DNA from: Eubacteriaceae bacterium
Lineage (GTDB): Bacteria > Bacillota > Clostridia > Peptostreptococcales > Anaerovoracaceae
DNA: 64,000 nucleotides
Direction of reading: 5' to 3'
NCBI GenBank assembly: GCA_902362805.1
Contig: CABIXY010000007.1
Span: forward strand, 62,001 to 126,000
In this document: positions 1 to 9,049 of the stretch, piece by piece
Position numbering within the stretch: position 1 is the stretch's first letter
Layout: each line of letters opens with the position of its first letter
Program-made: the position numbers and the translations under genes
The notes under the pieces: generated by a model
Databases searched by the model: none
What the model was told of the DNA's origin: nothing
Seen by the model: only the letters and a program-made list of their open reading frames with translations

Positions 1-14
1 ATTTGTCTCAAAAT

Positions 15-488
15 TTAATTCCTATTCTCTTCTGTTTTGGCTGAAAGCCGCTTCTGTCTTCTTCCGTACAGAAATCGGTTCACATATTTGTTCACCACCG
101 CTACAAAGACGAATCCCAGGGAGATCGCTAAAGCGATGATGATAGCCGCCGTGCCGTTTTCTACGAACATGGCGTCGTCTTCACTGACCAGGCCGAACAT
201 GGTGTAGTACAATCTGCCGCCGGGAATCAGCGGAACTGCCGCCGCCGTCAGAAAGATGGTCGCCGGCGCTTTGTTGACCCTGGCCATCAGTTCTGCATAG
301 ACCGCCACATAGACCGCCGCAATCAGGTTGCAGATAAAGTCACTCTGCAGCTGCGCAAAGGTCATCAGGTAGATAAACCAGGTGACCAGGCCGCCAATGC
401 CGGCGTACAGCACCTGCCTGCCTTTGATCTTGAGAATCAGGGCAAAACCCAGAGAGCCTAGAAAGGCTGCCGCAAGTTGCGTAATCAT
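15..488 (-). CDS. ThrE-type exporter, small membrane subunit (DUF3815-like)
   Basis: A 157-residue, highly hydrophobic protein with about four to five predicted membrane segments and a basic C-terminus. It resembles the C-terminal half of threonine/serine exporters of the ThrE family, which in many Firmicutes is a separate small protein. Its ATG overlaps the stop codon of the larger subunit upstream (ATGA arrangement), so the two are translationally coupled and probably form one inner-membrane exporter. The exported substrate (threonine, serine or another small metabolite) is inferred from family only. It is the last gene of the valS operon visible here; the 14 bases beyond its stop codon hold nothing recognisable. 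Confidence 0.82.
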   Translation of the reverse strand: MITQLAAAFLGSLGFALILKIKGRQVLYAGIGGLVTWFIYLMTFAQLQSDFICNLIAAVYVAVYAELMARVNKAPATIFLTAAAVPLIPGGRLYYTMFGLVSEDDAMFVENGTAAIIIALAISLGFVFVAVVNKYVNRFLYGRRQKRLSAKTEENRN

Positions 489-1243
489 AGCACACCTCCC
501 AAAGCAATAATTGTAAAGGCAAAACCACAGGCTATGGCCGCCGCCACCAGGATTGAGTTGACCAGCCGCAGCAAACCGGAGGCGATGTCTCCAATCAGCA
601 TATCCCGGATGGCGTTGGTCATAGCGATACCCGGAATCAGCAGCATGATACCGCCGATCATGATTTTATCGGAGTTGACACCCACGCCCAGCTGTACCAA
701 GAGCAGGGTAGCAATACCGGCAGTCACAGAAACTGCGAAGTTATATACAATCTGATTTTTTTCCCGCGATGCCAGAAACAATTCCATCAAAACGATGACA
801 ACTCCCACAATGGCAGCTGCGATGCAATCCAGCCAGCCGCCGCCGAAGAAGACCGTAAATCCGCCAGAAACCAGAATTGCGCCGATAAACTTCAGTGTCA
901 GATGCTGCTTTGGCCGATTCATGACCTCGTCAAACTTCTGCTGCATGGCATCGGGCTCTGGCTGATTCGCACAGATATAACGGCTGAGATCGTTGAGATA
1001 ATCCAGCCGGTCAAAGTTCGCGTCATAGCGGACGATACGCCGTATATGGGTGAGAATCCTGCCGTCAGGCGCTTCCATGGTTACCTGAATATTGGAGGTG
1101 ATGATGAAGACGTTGATTCGATCAGCACCGTAACTTTCACACATGCGGTAGATGCTGTCTTCTACGCGGTTCACCTCGGCGCCGCAGACTACCATCTCCT
1201 CACCGATATCGAGAATTCCCTGCAAAATTCTATCAAAGTCCAT
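485..1243 (-). CDS. ThrE-type exporter, large subunit (DUF1212-like)
   Basis: A 252-residue protein. The N-terminal ~110 residues are soluble (including the segment EMVVCGAEVNRVEDSIYRMC) and are followed by about five hydrophobic segments. This is the layout of the DUF1212/ThrE N-terminal module of threonine/serine exporters. The start ATG overlaps the stop of the upstream acetyltransferase (TAATG), and the stop overlaps the start of the small subunit. It probably pairs with the 157-residue protein to rebuild a full ThrE. Amino-acid export is family knowledge; the particular amino acid is not visible. Confidence 0.85.
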   Translation of the reverse strand: MDFDRILQGILDIGEEMVVCGAEVNRVEDSIYRMCESYGADRINVFIITSNIQVTMEAPDGRILTHIRRIVRYDANFDRLDYLNDLSRYICANQPEPDAMQQKFDEVMNRPKQHLTLKFIGAILVSGGFTVFFGGGWLDCIAAAIVGVVIVLMELFLASREKNQIVYNFAVSVTAGIATLLLVQLGVGVNSDKIMIGGIMLLIPGIAMTNAIRDMLIGDIASGLLRLVNSILVAAAIACGFAFTIIALGGVL

Positions 1244-1689
1244 TATGCAATCTCCAGCTTCATCACCTCAGGATGGCAGCTCACCTGATACTGCGGACAA
1301 TACTTACACTCAAAGAAGTTTGGTGCAGTGTCAGGATCTACAGCCACAAAACCGTTCTTCTTAAAGAACCCCGGCGCTCTCGCCACCAGATACAGTTCTT
1401 TGCCGCCCAGCTCCTTTACCTGTTCGACCACCTTCTTCAGCATGATCTCGCCCACCTTGCTCTTGCGGTACATTTTGTCCACTGCAATACCATCGATAAT
1501 ATAGCGTCCTTCCCGCTTGGCAAGAACCACACCGCCGACCAAAAAGTCTTCGTCACCGTGGGTCACCTTGTAGCACTTTACGATGTCGGTATCCACCTCT
1601 TCATCACCGTCAAACTCCAACTCATTTTCGACGAAAAACTTGACCAGTCTCTCGTACTCATCTGTCTCTTTCATGATTAAACGCATCAT
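1243..1689 (-). CDS. GNAT-family N-acetyltransferase
   Basis: A 148-residue soluble protein of the size and pattern of single-domain GNAT acyltransferases. The segment DGIAVDKMYRKSKVGEIMLK (about residues 67-86) matches the beta4/acetyl-CoA pyrophosphate-binding loop region, and FFKKNGF (about 108-114) the conserved C-terminal motif. The C-terminal tail holds three cysteines (CKYCPQYQVSC), uncommon for GNATs and possibly a metal or redox site. It starts one base after the lipid kinase stop with a GGGGGAAG ribosome site and ends in the ThrE gene start, so it belongs to the same transcript. The acceptor substrate is unknown. Confidence 0.85.
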   Translation of the reverse strand: MMRLIMKETDEYERLVKFFVENELEFDGDEEVDTDIVKCYKVTHGDEDFLVGGVVLAKREGRYIIDGIAVDKMYRKSKVGEIMLKKVVEQVKELGGKELYLVARAPGFFKKNGFVAVDPDTAPNFFECKYCPQYQVSCHPEVMKLEIA

Positions 1690-1690
1690 T

Positions 1691-2620
1691 TTATATCTCT
1701 TCCCCCATATTATCTTCTAAAGTACAGATTTTCAATCTGTTATGTAATACGTCAAATTCCAGCGGGAACTTCTCACCGTGTTCGCCGTCGATGTCTGTCG
1801 GCAGATCGCTGTCAGCCTCGATTTTCAGCTTATCGGTCTGAAAATGGAGGACCTTCTTGCTGGACGGATGGTTGCCCTGCAGAATCTTCATAAACACGCC
1901 CGGCATCTCCAATAAAGTCATATTTCTAAACAGCATGACGTCCAGCAATCCGTCGTTGATTTCTGAATCCGGTGAAATCTTCTTGAAGCCGCCTGCCGAT
2001 TTTCCGTTCATGACCACCATGAAGTACATCTTCTCTTTGTAGACTCTTTCCGGCGTCGTCAGCGTCACTTTGATCGGCTTCAGATTCGGTACTTCAGAAA
2101 GTCCCTTCAGATAATATGCCAAAACGCCGATTGTATTCTTCAGTGTCGGGTCGGTCTTCTGGCTGACGTCTACCACCTGTCCGATGGCAGCCACGTTGAT
2201 AAAGAATCGGTCATTGACCTTGCCCACGTCTGCATAAGTATAATTGTTCCCCAAAGCGATGTCCAGCATTCTGTCTATCTCGTTAGGAATGTTGAAATAA
2301 AAGGCAAAGTCGTTGGCAGTGCCAGCTGGCATAATGGCCAGTGGAAGATAAATTTCGTTTCGAATCATAGCGTTGACACAGATATTGATGGTGCCATCTC
2401 CGCCAGCCGCGATAATCTGCCGGTATTCCTCTCTGTAAGTCTCCTTATCCAGATCCGCCAGGTAATCAAAAATGGCATGGCCGTGAGCCGCCCTGATGGG
2501 CACGACTTGGTATCCTTCATTTTGATATCGACCGATAATATTATCCAGGTTATTCTTAAACATGCCACTTCCCGAGCTCGGATTGTAGAACAAAATCACT
2601 TTCTTCACGTTCTTACTCAT
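1691..2620 (-). CDS. Diacylglycerol/lipid kinase family protein (DagK/YegS-like)
   Basis: A 309-residue protein with the hallmarks of the DAGK catalytic family. YNPSSGSG (about 12-19) is the N-terminal phosphate-loop-like motif and AAGGDGTIN (about 71-79) is the ATP-binding GGDGT motif. PAGTANDFA follows and GGFKKISPDSEINDG lies in the C-terminal lobe. Members phosphorylate diacylglycerol or related lipids at the inner face of the membrane, which recycles lipid head groups after teichoic acid synthesis. The ATG overlaps the end of folC by 8 nt and is preceded by GAGGGGG. Full length. DgkB and YegS-type enzymes cannot be told apart from this sequence. Confidence 0.88.
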   Translation of the reverse strand: MSKNVKKVILFYNPSSGSGMFKNNLDNIIGRYQNEGYQVVPIRAAHGHAIFDYLADLDKETYREEYRQIIAAGGDGTINICVNAMIRNEIYLPLAIMPAGTANDFAFYFNIPNEIDRMLDIALGNNYTYADVGKVNDRFFINVAAIGQVVDVSQKTDPTLKNTIGVLAYYLKGLSEVPNLKPIKVTLTTPERVYKEKMYFMVVMNGKSAGGFKKISPDSEINDGLLDVMLFRNMTLLEMPGVFMKILQGNHPSSKKVLHFQTDKLKIEADSDLPTDIDGEHGEKFPLEFDVLHNRLKICTLEDNMGEEI

Positions 2621-3893
2621 GTAGGTACCCCCTCATCTCTCCAATTAAATATAGTGACCCTGCAAAGAGAAGCAGGTCATATTCCGCATATCGCTTTTTC
2701 ACATATTCTGCCGCGGCTTTTGGTGATTCTATTATAATACAATTCCCGCCCTTTGCGGTAATCATTTTTGCGAGATCAGCAGCCGGCAGTTTTCTCGGAT
2801 TGTCCGGCTCTGTGACGACAAAATCTTTCGTGATAGCGAGGAAGTTATGCAGTACCTCGTCCACATCCTTATCCTGCAAAATTCCAATGGTCATTAGAAT
2901 CTTTTTCCCCTCAAAATGGCTGCTGACCGCTTCTCGCAGCGCTTTTGATCCATCCGGGTTATGCGCACCATCGATAATGACAGAAGGATTTCGCCTCAAT
3001 ATTTCAAAACGTCCAATCTGCTTTGCTTTCTTAAACCCCTTCTTGAGCGCCTCCGTAGAGACAGTGATGCTGCCCTGCTCAGCAAGAAGCGCAATGGCGT
3101 ATAACGCCGCCAAAGCATTTTGCACTTGATGCCTGCCTAACATGGAAATTTCTATATCATATTTCTTCCCCAGGATTTCTGTTTCAAAACAATAACCCTC
3201 TAAAGTCTGGTCTGTAATCTTATATGCCAGCTGCTGCACATCAAAGAAAGGCGCATTCAGTTCATCCGCCCTTTTGATAAAGACTTCTTTTGCATCCTCT
3301 CTGTCTGTTGTAGAAATCACCGGACACCCCGCTTTAATAATGCCCGCTTTTTCGAAAGCGATTTCAGGAATGGTTTCTCCCAGCCGATCAGTGTGGTCCA
3401 AGGAAATTGAAGCGATGATGGAAGCCAGTGGGTGCTTTACCACATTGGTAGAATCCCCTCTTCCACCAAGGCCCACTTCTAACACTACATAATCGGCTTT
3501 CTGCTCTTTAAAATAAAGAAAGGCGATTGCCGTCACCACTTCAAACTCTGTCGGCGACTCATCTCCTTCTTTTACCATTTCTTCAGCCCTGGCGAGAACA
3601 ATTTCGCTGCAGCGATTCAGATCCTCGTCGGAAATATATGCTCCATCGAACTCGATCCTTTCATTGAATACCTCGATATAAGGGGAAGTATAGAGGCCGG
3701 TTTGATAACCGGCCGCCTGTAATACTTCGTAAACATATTTGCAGATGGAACCTTTGCCGTTGGTACCGGCCACATGAATAACTTTTAGGTCGTCCTGAGG
3801 ATTTCCCAGTTTTTTCAAGAGAATGTTCATTCGTTCCAGTCCCAGGACACTGCCGAATCGCAAGAATTCGTGTATCTTGTTTATTGCATCCAT
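2613..3893 (-). CDS. folC: Folylpolyglutamate synthase / dihydrofolate synthase
   Basis: A 426-residue FolC/Mur-ligase-type enzyme that adds glutamate to dihydropteroate and folates using ATP. The P-loop HVAGTNGKGS lies at about residues 40-49, EVGLGGRGDSTN is the omega-loop region, and DGAHNPDG (about 305-312) is the FolC C-terminal signature. The length is normal. It begins one base after the valS stop, with only a weak purine-rich ribosome site inside valS (AAAGAAAGTG), so it is probably translated by coupling. The valS-folC order is common in Firmicutes. The remaining folate genes lie at 19.1-21.8 kb. Confidence 0.95.
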   Translation of the reverse strand: MDAINKIHEFLRFGSVLGLERMNILLKKLGNPQDDLKVIHVAGTNGKGSICKYVYEVLQAAGYQTGLYTSPYIEVFNERIEFDGAYISDEDLNRCSEIVLARAEEMVKEGDESPTEFEVVTAIAFLYFKEQKADYVVLEVGLGGRGDSTNVVKHPLASIIASISLDHTDRLGETIPEIAFEKAGIIKAGCPVISTTDREDAKEVFIKRADELNAPFFDVQQLAYKITDQTLEGYCFETEILGKKYDIEISMLGRHQVQNALAALYAIALLAEQGSITVSTEALKKGFKKAKQIGRFEILRRNPSVIIDGAHNPDGSKALREAVSSHFEGKKILMTIGILQDKDVDEVLHNFLAITKDFVVTEPDNPRKLPAADLAKMITAKGGNCIIIESPKAAAEYVKKRYAEYDLLLFAGSLYLIGEMRGYLHE

Positions 3894-3894
3894 A

Positions 3895-6636
3895 TTATTT
3901 GTTCACTTTCTTTGCTACCATTTCCAGTCTGGCTTCTACCTTAGCCAGCATATCTTCGTACTTCGCCTGCTTCTCTTTTTCCTCATTGACCACCTTTTCG
4001 GGTGCTTTGGCAAGGAAACCCTGGTTGGAAAGCTTGGAGGCCACTCTCTTGACTTCGCCCTCCAGCTTTTTCTTTTCCTTGGTCAATCGGTCAAACTCGG
4101 CGTTAAAGTCAACCAGATCGTCCAGCGGAATAAAGATTTCAATACCTTCGATGACTGCTGACATGACCTCTTCAGGAACTTCTCCTTTGTCGGTTACGAA
4201 CTTAATGTCGGTGATGTTTGCCAGGTCCTTGATATATCTCTCACCACTTTGAATGGTCGCAAGCTTTTCACCTTCCGCATAGATAACTGCTGTCAGCTTT
4301 TTGCTCGGTACCGCTTCTGCCTCCGCCCTGATATTTCTGATAGCGCGGATCGCTTCCATAGCAGTTTCCAGTCTGTATTCTTCCGCTGCAAAGCGTCTCT
4401 CTTCAGAAACTTGCGGCCACTTTGCTTTGATCAGGTAACAGTTTGGATTGTCTTCTCTCTCGCATTCTGAATGAGGAAGGAAGGACCAAATCTCTTCGGT
4501 GATAAACGGCATGAACGGGTGCAGCATCTCAAGCATGTTCTTCAGAACCATGACGAGAACGAACCTTACGACTTTCTTATCCTCTTCATCGTCACCCCAA
4601 AGTCTCTTCTTCACCAGTTCAATATACCAATCGCAGTATTCGTTCCAGATCAGTTCATAAACTCTCTGACCTGCCAAAGCCAGGTCGTATTTTTCCAGGG
4701 CATTGGTAACGTATTCTACCGCGTCATTGACTCTGCTGATCATCCACTTATCTTCATCTCGCAGCATGATGTTGCTGAAATTAGTGGTGTCGCCGCAAGC
4801 CATGCCGCAGCAGTCACCGCAGCATTTTGCCAGCTCTCTGAAATTGCCGTCCTCATCCTGCAGGTTCATGATTACAAACCGGGATGCGTTCCACAGCTTG
4901 TTGGCGAAGTTTCTGGAGGATTCCAGCTTATCTTCTTTAAATCTCATGTCGTTACCAGGCGTGATGCCAGTCGTCAGCATAAAGCGCAAAGCATCGGCGC
5001 CGAACTGGTCGATGACTTCCAAAGGATCGATGCCATTGCCCAGAGATTTGCTCATCTTGCGGCCTTCTGCATCTCTCACCAGACCGTGAACGTAGACGTG
5101 ATGGAACGGCGGCATATCCATGGCCTCGCAGCCAGAGAATACCATGCGGACAACCCAGAAGAAGATGATGTCGTAACCCGTTACCAATACGTCGGTCGGA
5201 TAGAAGTATTCCAAGTCTTTGGTCTTATCAGGCCAGCCTAAAGTTGAGAACGGCCACAGTGCTGAGGAGAACCAGGTGTCGAGGACGTCCTCGTCCTGTT
5301 TCAGATCTGTCGAGCCGCACTTCGGACATTTGCTCGGATCTTCTTCGCTGACGATCAGCTCGCCGCACTCCTGACAGTACCAGGCCGGGATTCTGTGTCC
5401 CCACCAGAGCTGACGGGAAATGCACCAGTCTCTGATTTCTTCTAACCAGTGCAGATAGGTTTTTTCAAATCTCTCCGGAACGTGCTGCAGCTGGCCTGAT
5501 TTTGCCGCTTCGATAGCCGGCTTTGCCAGATCTTCCATTTTGACGAACCACTGATCCGAAAGCATCGGCTCGATGACGGTATGGCATCTGTAACACTCGC
5601 CTACAGGGATGACCTTTTCTTCTGTCTTAACCAGGTAGCCAGCCTCGTCTAAGTCCTTGACCCACTGTTTTCTGCACTCGTAACGATCCATACCTGCATA
5701 CTTACCTGCTAAGTCGTTCATGGTCGCATCCAGATTGATGCAGGATGGACTTTCCAGACCTGCGCGCTGTCCCACCTCGAAGTCGTTCGGGTCGTGAGCT
5801 GGTGTGATTTTCACGGCGCCTGTTCCCTTTTCCGGATCTGGATATGGGTCTGCAATGATTGGAATCTCTTTTCCTACCAGCGGCAGGATGACTTTCTTAC
5901 CGACCATGCCTTTATATCTCTCATCGTCAGGGTGAACGGCGATAGCCACGTCGCCGAACATGGTTTCCGGTCTTGAAGTTGCCACGATCATATCACTGGC
6001 GCCTTCTTCTGCTGCTGGATAACGGAAGTACCAGTAGAGGCCGTTCTTGTCCTCGTGTTCTACCTCTGCGTCAGACAAGGATGTACCGCACTGCGGGCAC
6101 CAGTTGATCAAACGGTTTCCTCTGTAGATCAAGCCCTTGTTATATAATTGTACAAAGAAATGCTTTACGGCTTTGTTGCAGCCTTCGTCCATGGTAAAGC
6201 GCTCTCTGCTCCAGTCGCAGGAATCCCCCAGTTTGCGGCACTGTCTGGTGATTCTGCCGCCGTACTCTTCTTTCCAAGCCCAGGCGCGGTTCAGGAACTC
6301 CTCTCTGCCCAGGTCTTCTTTTTCCTTGCCCTCTTCTTCTCTGATTTTCTCTACGACCTTGACCTCTGTGGCGATGCTGGCGTGATCCGACCCCGGCAGC
6401 CACAGCGCACTGTAACCCTGCATTCTCTTCCATCTGGTCAGAACATCCTGCAGTGTCTGATCCAGTGCATGTCCCATGTGCAGCTGCCCTGTAATATTTG
6501 GCGGCGGCATCACGATGGTGAACGGCTTCTTGTCAGGGTTTACCTCTGCCTTAAACGCGCCGTTCTCTTCCCACATCTGATATATTCTGTCTTCAAAATC
6601 CTTTGGGTTATAAGTCTTTGCTAAATTTTTCTCCAT
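3895..6636 (-). CDS. valS: Valyl-tRNA synthetase
   Basis: A 913-residue class I aminoacyl-tRNA synthetase that charges tRNA-Val. The HIGH box appears as HMGH (about residues 53-56) within [14 protein letters not shown], and the KMSKS box as KMSKS (about 527-531). The editing (CP1) domain lies between them. A C-terminal coiled coil (about 845-910, rich in K and E) is the tRNA-contacting arm typical of ValRS. CxxC pairs occur in WCPQCG and CPKCG. Unusual is a short cysteine cluster, [10 protein letters not shown], at about residues 603-612, where most ValRS carry a plain linker. The gene is controlled by the T-box leader at 7109-7325. Confidence 0.98.
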   Translation of the reverse strand: MEKNLAKTYNPKDFEDRIYQMWEENGAFKAEVNPDKKPFTIVMPPPNITGQLHMGHALDQTLQDVLTRWKRMQGYSALWLPGSDHASIATEVKVVEKIREEEGKEKEDLGREEFLNRAWAWKEEYGGRITRQCRKLGDSCDWSRERFTMDEGCNKAVKHFFVQLYNKGLIYRGNRLINWCPQCGTSLSDAEVEHEDKNGLYWYFRYPAAEEGASDMIVATSRPETMFGDVAIAVHPDDERYKGMVGKKVILPLVGKEIPIIADPYPDPEKGTGAVKITPAHDPNDFEVGQRAGLESPSCINLDATMNDLAGKYAGMDRYECRKQWVKDLDEAGYLVKTEEKVIPVGECYRCHTVIEPMLSDQWFVKMEDLAKPAIEAAKSGQLQHVPERFEKTYLHWLEEIRDWCISRQLWWGHRIPAWYCQECGELIVSEEDPSKCPKCGSTDLKQDEDVLDTWFSSALWPFSTLGWPDKTKDLEYFYPTDVLVTGYDIIFFWVVRMVFSGCEAMDMPPFHHVYVHGLVRDAEGRKMSKSLGNGIDPLEVIDQFGADALRFMLTTGITPGNDMRFKEDKLESSRNFANKLWNASRFVIMNLQDEDGNFRELAKCCGDCCGMACGDTTNFSNIMLRDEDKWMISRVNDAVEYVTNALEKYDLALAGQRVYELIWNEYCDWYIELVKKRLWGDDEEDKKVVRFVLVMVLKNMLEMLHPFMPFITEEIWSFLPHSECEREDNPNCYLIKAKWPQVSEERRFAAEEYRLETAMEAIRAIRNIRAEAEAVPSKKLTAVIYAEGEKLATIQSGERYIKDLANITDIKFVTDKGEVPEEVMSAVIEGIEIFIPLDDLVDFNAEFDRLTKEKKKLEGEVKRVASKLSNQGFLAKAPEKVVNEEKEKQAKYEDMLAKVEARLEMVAKKVNK

Positions 6637-6661
6637 GTTACTTCCTTTCTATTACTATTAA

Positions 6662-6853
6662 CTATTTTTTCTTTATTTGAGATGCTCTGACTGTACTGTA
6701 AGCGCACACTGCAGCACTGACCAGCATGACGATACCGGTTATCCGCACGGTCCAGTCCGAAAGAGGGACTATGCGCATATGAAATCCCACGATCAGCAAG
6801 GTGATTACCAGTATGGTCAAAGTCATGATCTGTACTTTTTGAATTTGTCTCAT
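6662..6853 (-). CDS. Small two-helix membrane protein
   Basis: A 63-residue peptide with two hydrophobic stretches (about residues 8-26 and 33-52) and a basic KKK C-terminus, so probably a small inner-membrane protein. The ATG is preceded by GAAGG with 7 nt spacing. It sits between the DUF6440-like gene and valS on the T-box-controlled transcript, 25 bp before valS. I do not recognise a family. The good ribosome site and conserved operon position support a real gene; the function is unknown. Confidence 0.6.
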   Translation of the reverse strand: MRQIQKVQIMTLTILVITLLIVGFHMRIVPLSDWTVRITGIVMLVSAAVCAYSTVRASQIKKK

Positions 6854-6879
6854 CGTTACGCCTTCTTTCTTAGAACATC

Positions 6880-7086
6880 TTACTCGTCTTTAAAGGCACA
6901 GATATCTCTGCTGCTGATCACTGGCTTGCCCTGCCGATCAAGCAGCGGCGTCAATCCGGCACCATAACCAGTATTGACCATCAGATAGTTCACACCAGTC
7001 TCTTTATCCACAATGACTTCAAAGGACTTTGCCAGTCCATTTGTATACGTCTCTCTGATTTCAAAGCGATTGTCTTTTTTGCTCAT
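6880..7086 (-). CDS. DUF6440-like small protein
   Basis: A 68-residue soluble protein beginning MSKKDNRFEI. The reading frame is open further upstream, but GGAGG six bases before the ATG at 7086, and the T-box terminator lying just upstream, fix this start. The segment VIVDKETGVNYLMVNTGYGAGLTPLLDRQGKP resembles the xxDxxTGVxYL...GLTPL pattern of the DUF6440 family of small Firmicutes proteins, whose function is unknown. It is the first gene after the valS-type T-box, so its expression should follow valine-tRNA charging. The family assignment is from memory of the motif. Confidence 0.7.
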   Translation of the reverse strand: MSKKDNRFEIRETYTNGLAKSFEVIVDKETGVNYLMVNTGYGAGLTPLLDRQGKPVISSRDICAFKDE

Positions 7087-7108
7087 CGTAATCCTCCCAT
7101 TATTAAAT

Positions 7109-7325
7109 AAAAAAGTCCTCTGTAGGATTGCTCCTACAAAGGACGAAAAATTCCGCGGTACCACCTTTGTTCCGCAAAGCATAAACCTTGCGGCTCTCAT
7201 TTACATCGTAAGACTCCAAAGCAACCTTCGACGGATACTGTTTCTCTAAGGTCTCTCAGCCTGTGAACCTTATTCTCTGTAAAGAGTTTTCTCGCCTACT
7301 CCTCTTCTTCAACGTCTAAATATTA
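7109..7325 (-). promoter_or_regulatory. T-box leader (tRNA-Val sensing) with terminator
   Basis: On the minus strand, the T-box core GGTGGTACCGCGGAA lies at 7150-7164. Stem I with the AGGAGTAGGCGAGAA element lies upstream (about 7280-7300), and the intrinsic terminator at 7109-7144 follows (13-bp stem GTCCTYTGTAGGA plus U-run). Uncharged tRNA pairing with the T-box forms the antiterminator and allows transcription. The specifier region at the 3' side of stem I reads ATCCGTCGAAGG, in which GTC (Val) fits the downstream valS; ATC (Ile) is the other in-frame possibility. Two small genes separate the leader from valS. Confidence 0.92.
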
Positions 7326-7337
7326 GCCTATTATGTT

Positions 7338-7365
7338 ATTTTACCAAAAAAACTATTTTTTGCAA
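7338..7365 (-). promoter_or_regulatory. Promoter of the valS operon
   Basis: On the minus strand, TTGCAA (7360-7365) and TAAAAT (7338-7343) are separated by 16 bp, close to the SigA consensus. They lie just upstream of the T-box stem I, so transcription would start at about 7330 and include the whole leader. Confidence 0.6.
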
Positions 7366-7682
7366 GTCATTATTGCACATTTGCATGAAGAATCTGAGAT
7401 TCTGATACTGGTGCTGAATCGGATATTTTTACTAAAAAGTCTCTATCATACATCGTTTTGAGACCGGATGGAATGCAATGATGTTGCCATGCTCCACTTT
7501 ATTCATTCTGATTTGATACCCCCCAAATCAGAACAATCTCTGTCATACGATAGATATCATTTTTATCATTAGAGTTCCATCTTGTTCTATACAATAGAAA
7601 AACAGTAAGGTAAATGAAGTGAATTCCGTTTTATATTATTCCTTTTTATTGTATACTGTAAAGAAGAGGGGAGGAAATAGCA
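7366..7682. other. Gene-free spacer, about 320 bp
   Basis: Intergenic stretch between the valS operon promoter and the MobA-like gene, AT-rich. The only structure I see is a 9-bp stem, TTCTGATTT (7506-7514) with AAATCAGAA (7525-7533), whose 10-base loop contains CCCCCC. It has no U-run, so it is not an obvious terminator. A purine-rich ribosome site (GAGGGGAGGAAAT) precedes the ATG at 7683. No convincing riboswitch was recognised. Confidence 0.5.
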
Positions 7683-8270
7683 ATGGCTTGTAAGAAAAAA
7701 TTATCTGCCGTCATTTTAGCATCTGGGCACAGTCAACGTTTCGGAGAAAATAAACTGCTCTACCCAATTGACGGCATCGCTATGATCGAACATCTGTTCT
7801 CCATCATGCCGACAGATTTATTCAAAAAAGTCATCGTTGTCTCCATCTATGAAGAAATTCTAGCTTTGAGTGAGAAATATGGTTATCTCTCAGCGTACAA
7901 CGATGATAACACCGGTGATATTGCAAAGACGATTGCACTTGGTATTGATATGGCAAGTGATTCTGAAGACGGATGTATGTTCTTCACCTCCGATCAACCT
8001 TGGCTCACTACAGCAACTATCCGAAGATTAGCCGGGCAATTTTATAATAAACCTGAAAAAATACATATTCCTATATGTCAGGGAGAAAGCGGAAATCCGG
8101 TGATCTTCCCGCGGCGCTTTTTCGCAGAGTTACGTACGCTGCCGCCTCATCATAGCGGTAAATATCTCGTAAAAAAATATCCCGAGGCGATTTCCTATCT
8201 GGCCGTCACCAACTCACAGGAATTAAAAGACGTGGATACAAAAGAAGATTTGCCGCCCACATCTATTTAA
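7683..8270 (+). CDS. MobA/MocA-like molybdenum-cofactor nucleotidyltransferase
   Basis: A 195-residue protein of the MobA-like NTP-transferase fold. LASGHSQRFGENKLL (about residues 12-26) is the nucleotide-binding signature (LAxGxSxRxGxxKxL), and FFTSDQPWLT (about 100-109) is the metal-binding region. MocA members attach CMP to molybdopterin to make the dinucleotide cofactor used by xanthine-dehydrogenase-type enzymes. That fits the molybdenum hydroxylase encoded on the opposite strand at 11-15 kb. Its 3' end overlaps the ABC ATPase gene tail to tail by 4 nt. Specificity for CTP rather than GTP is inferred from context. Confidence 0.82.
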   Translation: MACKKKLSAVILASGHSQRFGENKLLYPIDGIAMIEHLFSIMPTDLFKKVIVVSIYEEILALSEKYGYLSAYNDDNTGDIAKTIALGIDMASDSEDGCMFFTSDQPWLTTATIRRLAGQFYNKPEKIHIPICQGESGNPVIFPRRFFAELRTLPPHHSGKYLVKKYPEAISYLAVTNSQELKDVDTKEDLPPTSI

Positions 8271-9049
8271 AGTGATTCTCGACCATAGCCCAGAAATAAT
8301 TCTCCCTCCTTTTCATAGACTTTTATACCCGAAAACACCTGCCTAAGACTTTTCTCTACAGCATCCGCAGAGGATACCCCTTTTTCAATCTTTGCGCAGA
8401 TTTTTCCGTCCTTTAATAAGTAGACTTTATCACAATAGGCCAAGGCCAACTGCGGATCGTGCAGCACCAACAAAGCGCCCAGCTTTTCTTCCGCTGCGAG
8501 TCTATACAAAATCCTCATAAGGTGATAGCGGTTATTCACATCTAAAGAGCTGTCCGGCTCATCAAAGAGCAGCAAGGGTGCACCTTGCACAATACATCTG
8601 GCAATCATCACCATCTGCTTTTCTCCCTCGCTCAGATACATGTAGTTTGCTTGCGCCAAATGCGATATGTGCAAGTAGTTTAAGGCCTCATGGGCACGCC
8701 GGATATGTGCCCTTGTCGGCGTCTGTCCAAACTTTAAATTGGTATTTGCTCCCATGAGAACGATATCTAATACGCCGGTATCAAAATACACGCCGAATCG
8801 CTGTGGCAGATATGCTGTGAATCTGGCCCGTTCTTTTGCAGAAAGGTTCTGTATATTTTTCCCCGAGAGCAAAATGCGTCCTTCTGCTGCGTTCTCTATT
8901 CCACAGATAATCCGCAGTAAGGTTGACTTTCCTGATCCATTTTCACCTAGCAGAGCGCAGATTTCCCCTTCTTTCACTTCCAGATCCATACCATCTAGGA
9001 CGTTTTTCTTCCCATAAGCAAATTCCAGTTTATCAACTTCTAATAAAAT
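8267..9049 (-). CDS. ABC transporter ATP-binding protein (FecE type), non-ATG start
   Basis: ATPase of a FecBCD-type importer. Walker A GENGSGKST (about residues 35-43), signature LSEGE and Walker B LLLFDEPDSSLD are all present. The first in-frame ATG (8989) would cut off the N-terminal strand and the A-loop aromatic in LEFAYGKK, so translation must begin upstream. No ATG, GTG or TTG is available between the AAAAGGAGGGG ribosome site (about 9055-9065) and that region. The best-placed codon is ATT at 9049, about 8 nt after the site, with CTG at 9055 as an alternative. The gene overlaps the permease end. The length then becomes 260 residues, normal for the family. Confidence 0.88.
   Translation of the reverse strand: MLLEVDKLEFAYGKKNVLDGMDLEVKEGEICALLGENGSGKSTLLRIICGIENAAEGRILLSGKNIQNLSAKERARFTAYLPQRFGVYFDTGVLDIVLMGANTNLKFGQTPTRAHIRRAHEALNYLHISHLAQANYMYLSEGEKQMVMIARCIVQGAPLLLFDEPDSSLDVNNRYHLMRILYRLAAEEKLGALLVLHDPQLALAYCDKVYLLKDGKICAKIEKGVSSADAVEKSLRQVFSGIKVYEKEGELFLGYGRESL

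Noticed and set aside
4471..5241. Long plus-strand frame (256 codons) opposite valS
   Set aside because: It is the antisense of the conserved ValRS catalytic region, has no ribosome site and its composition is that of a mirrored gene.
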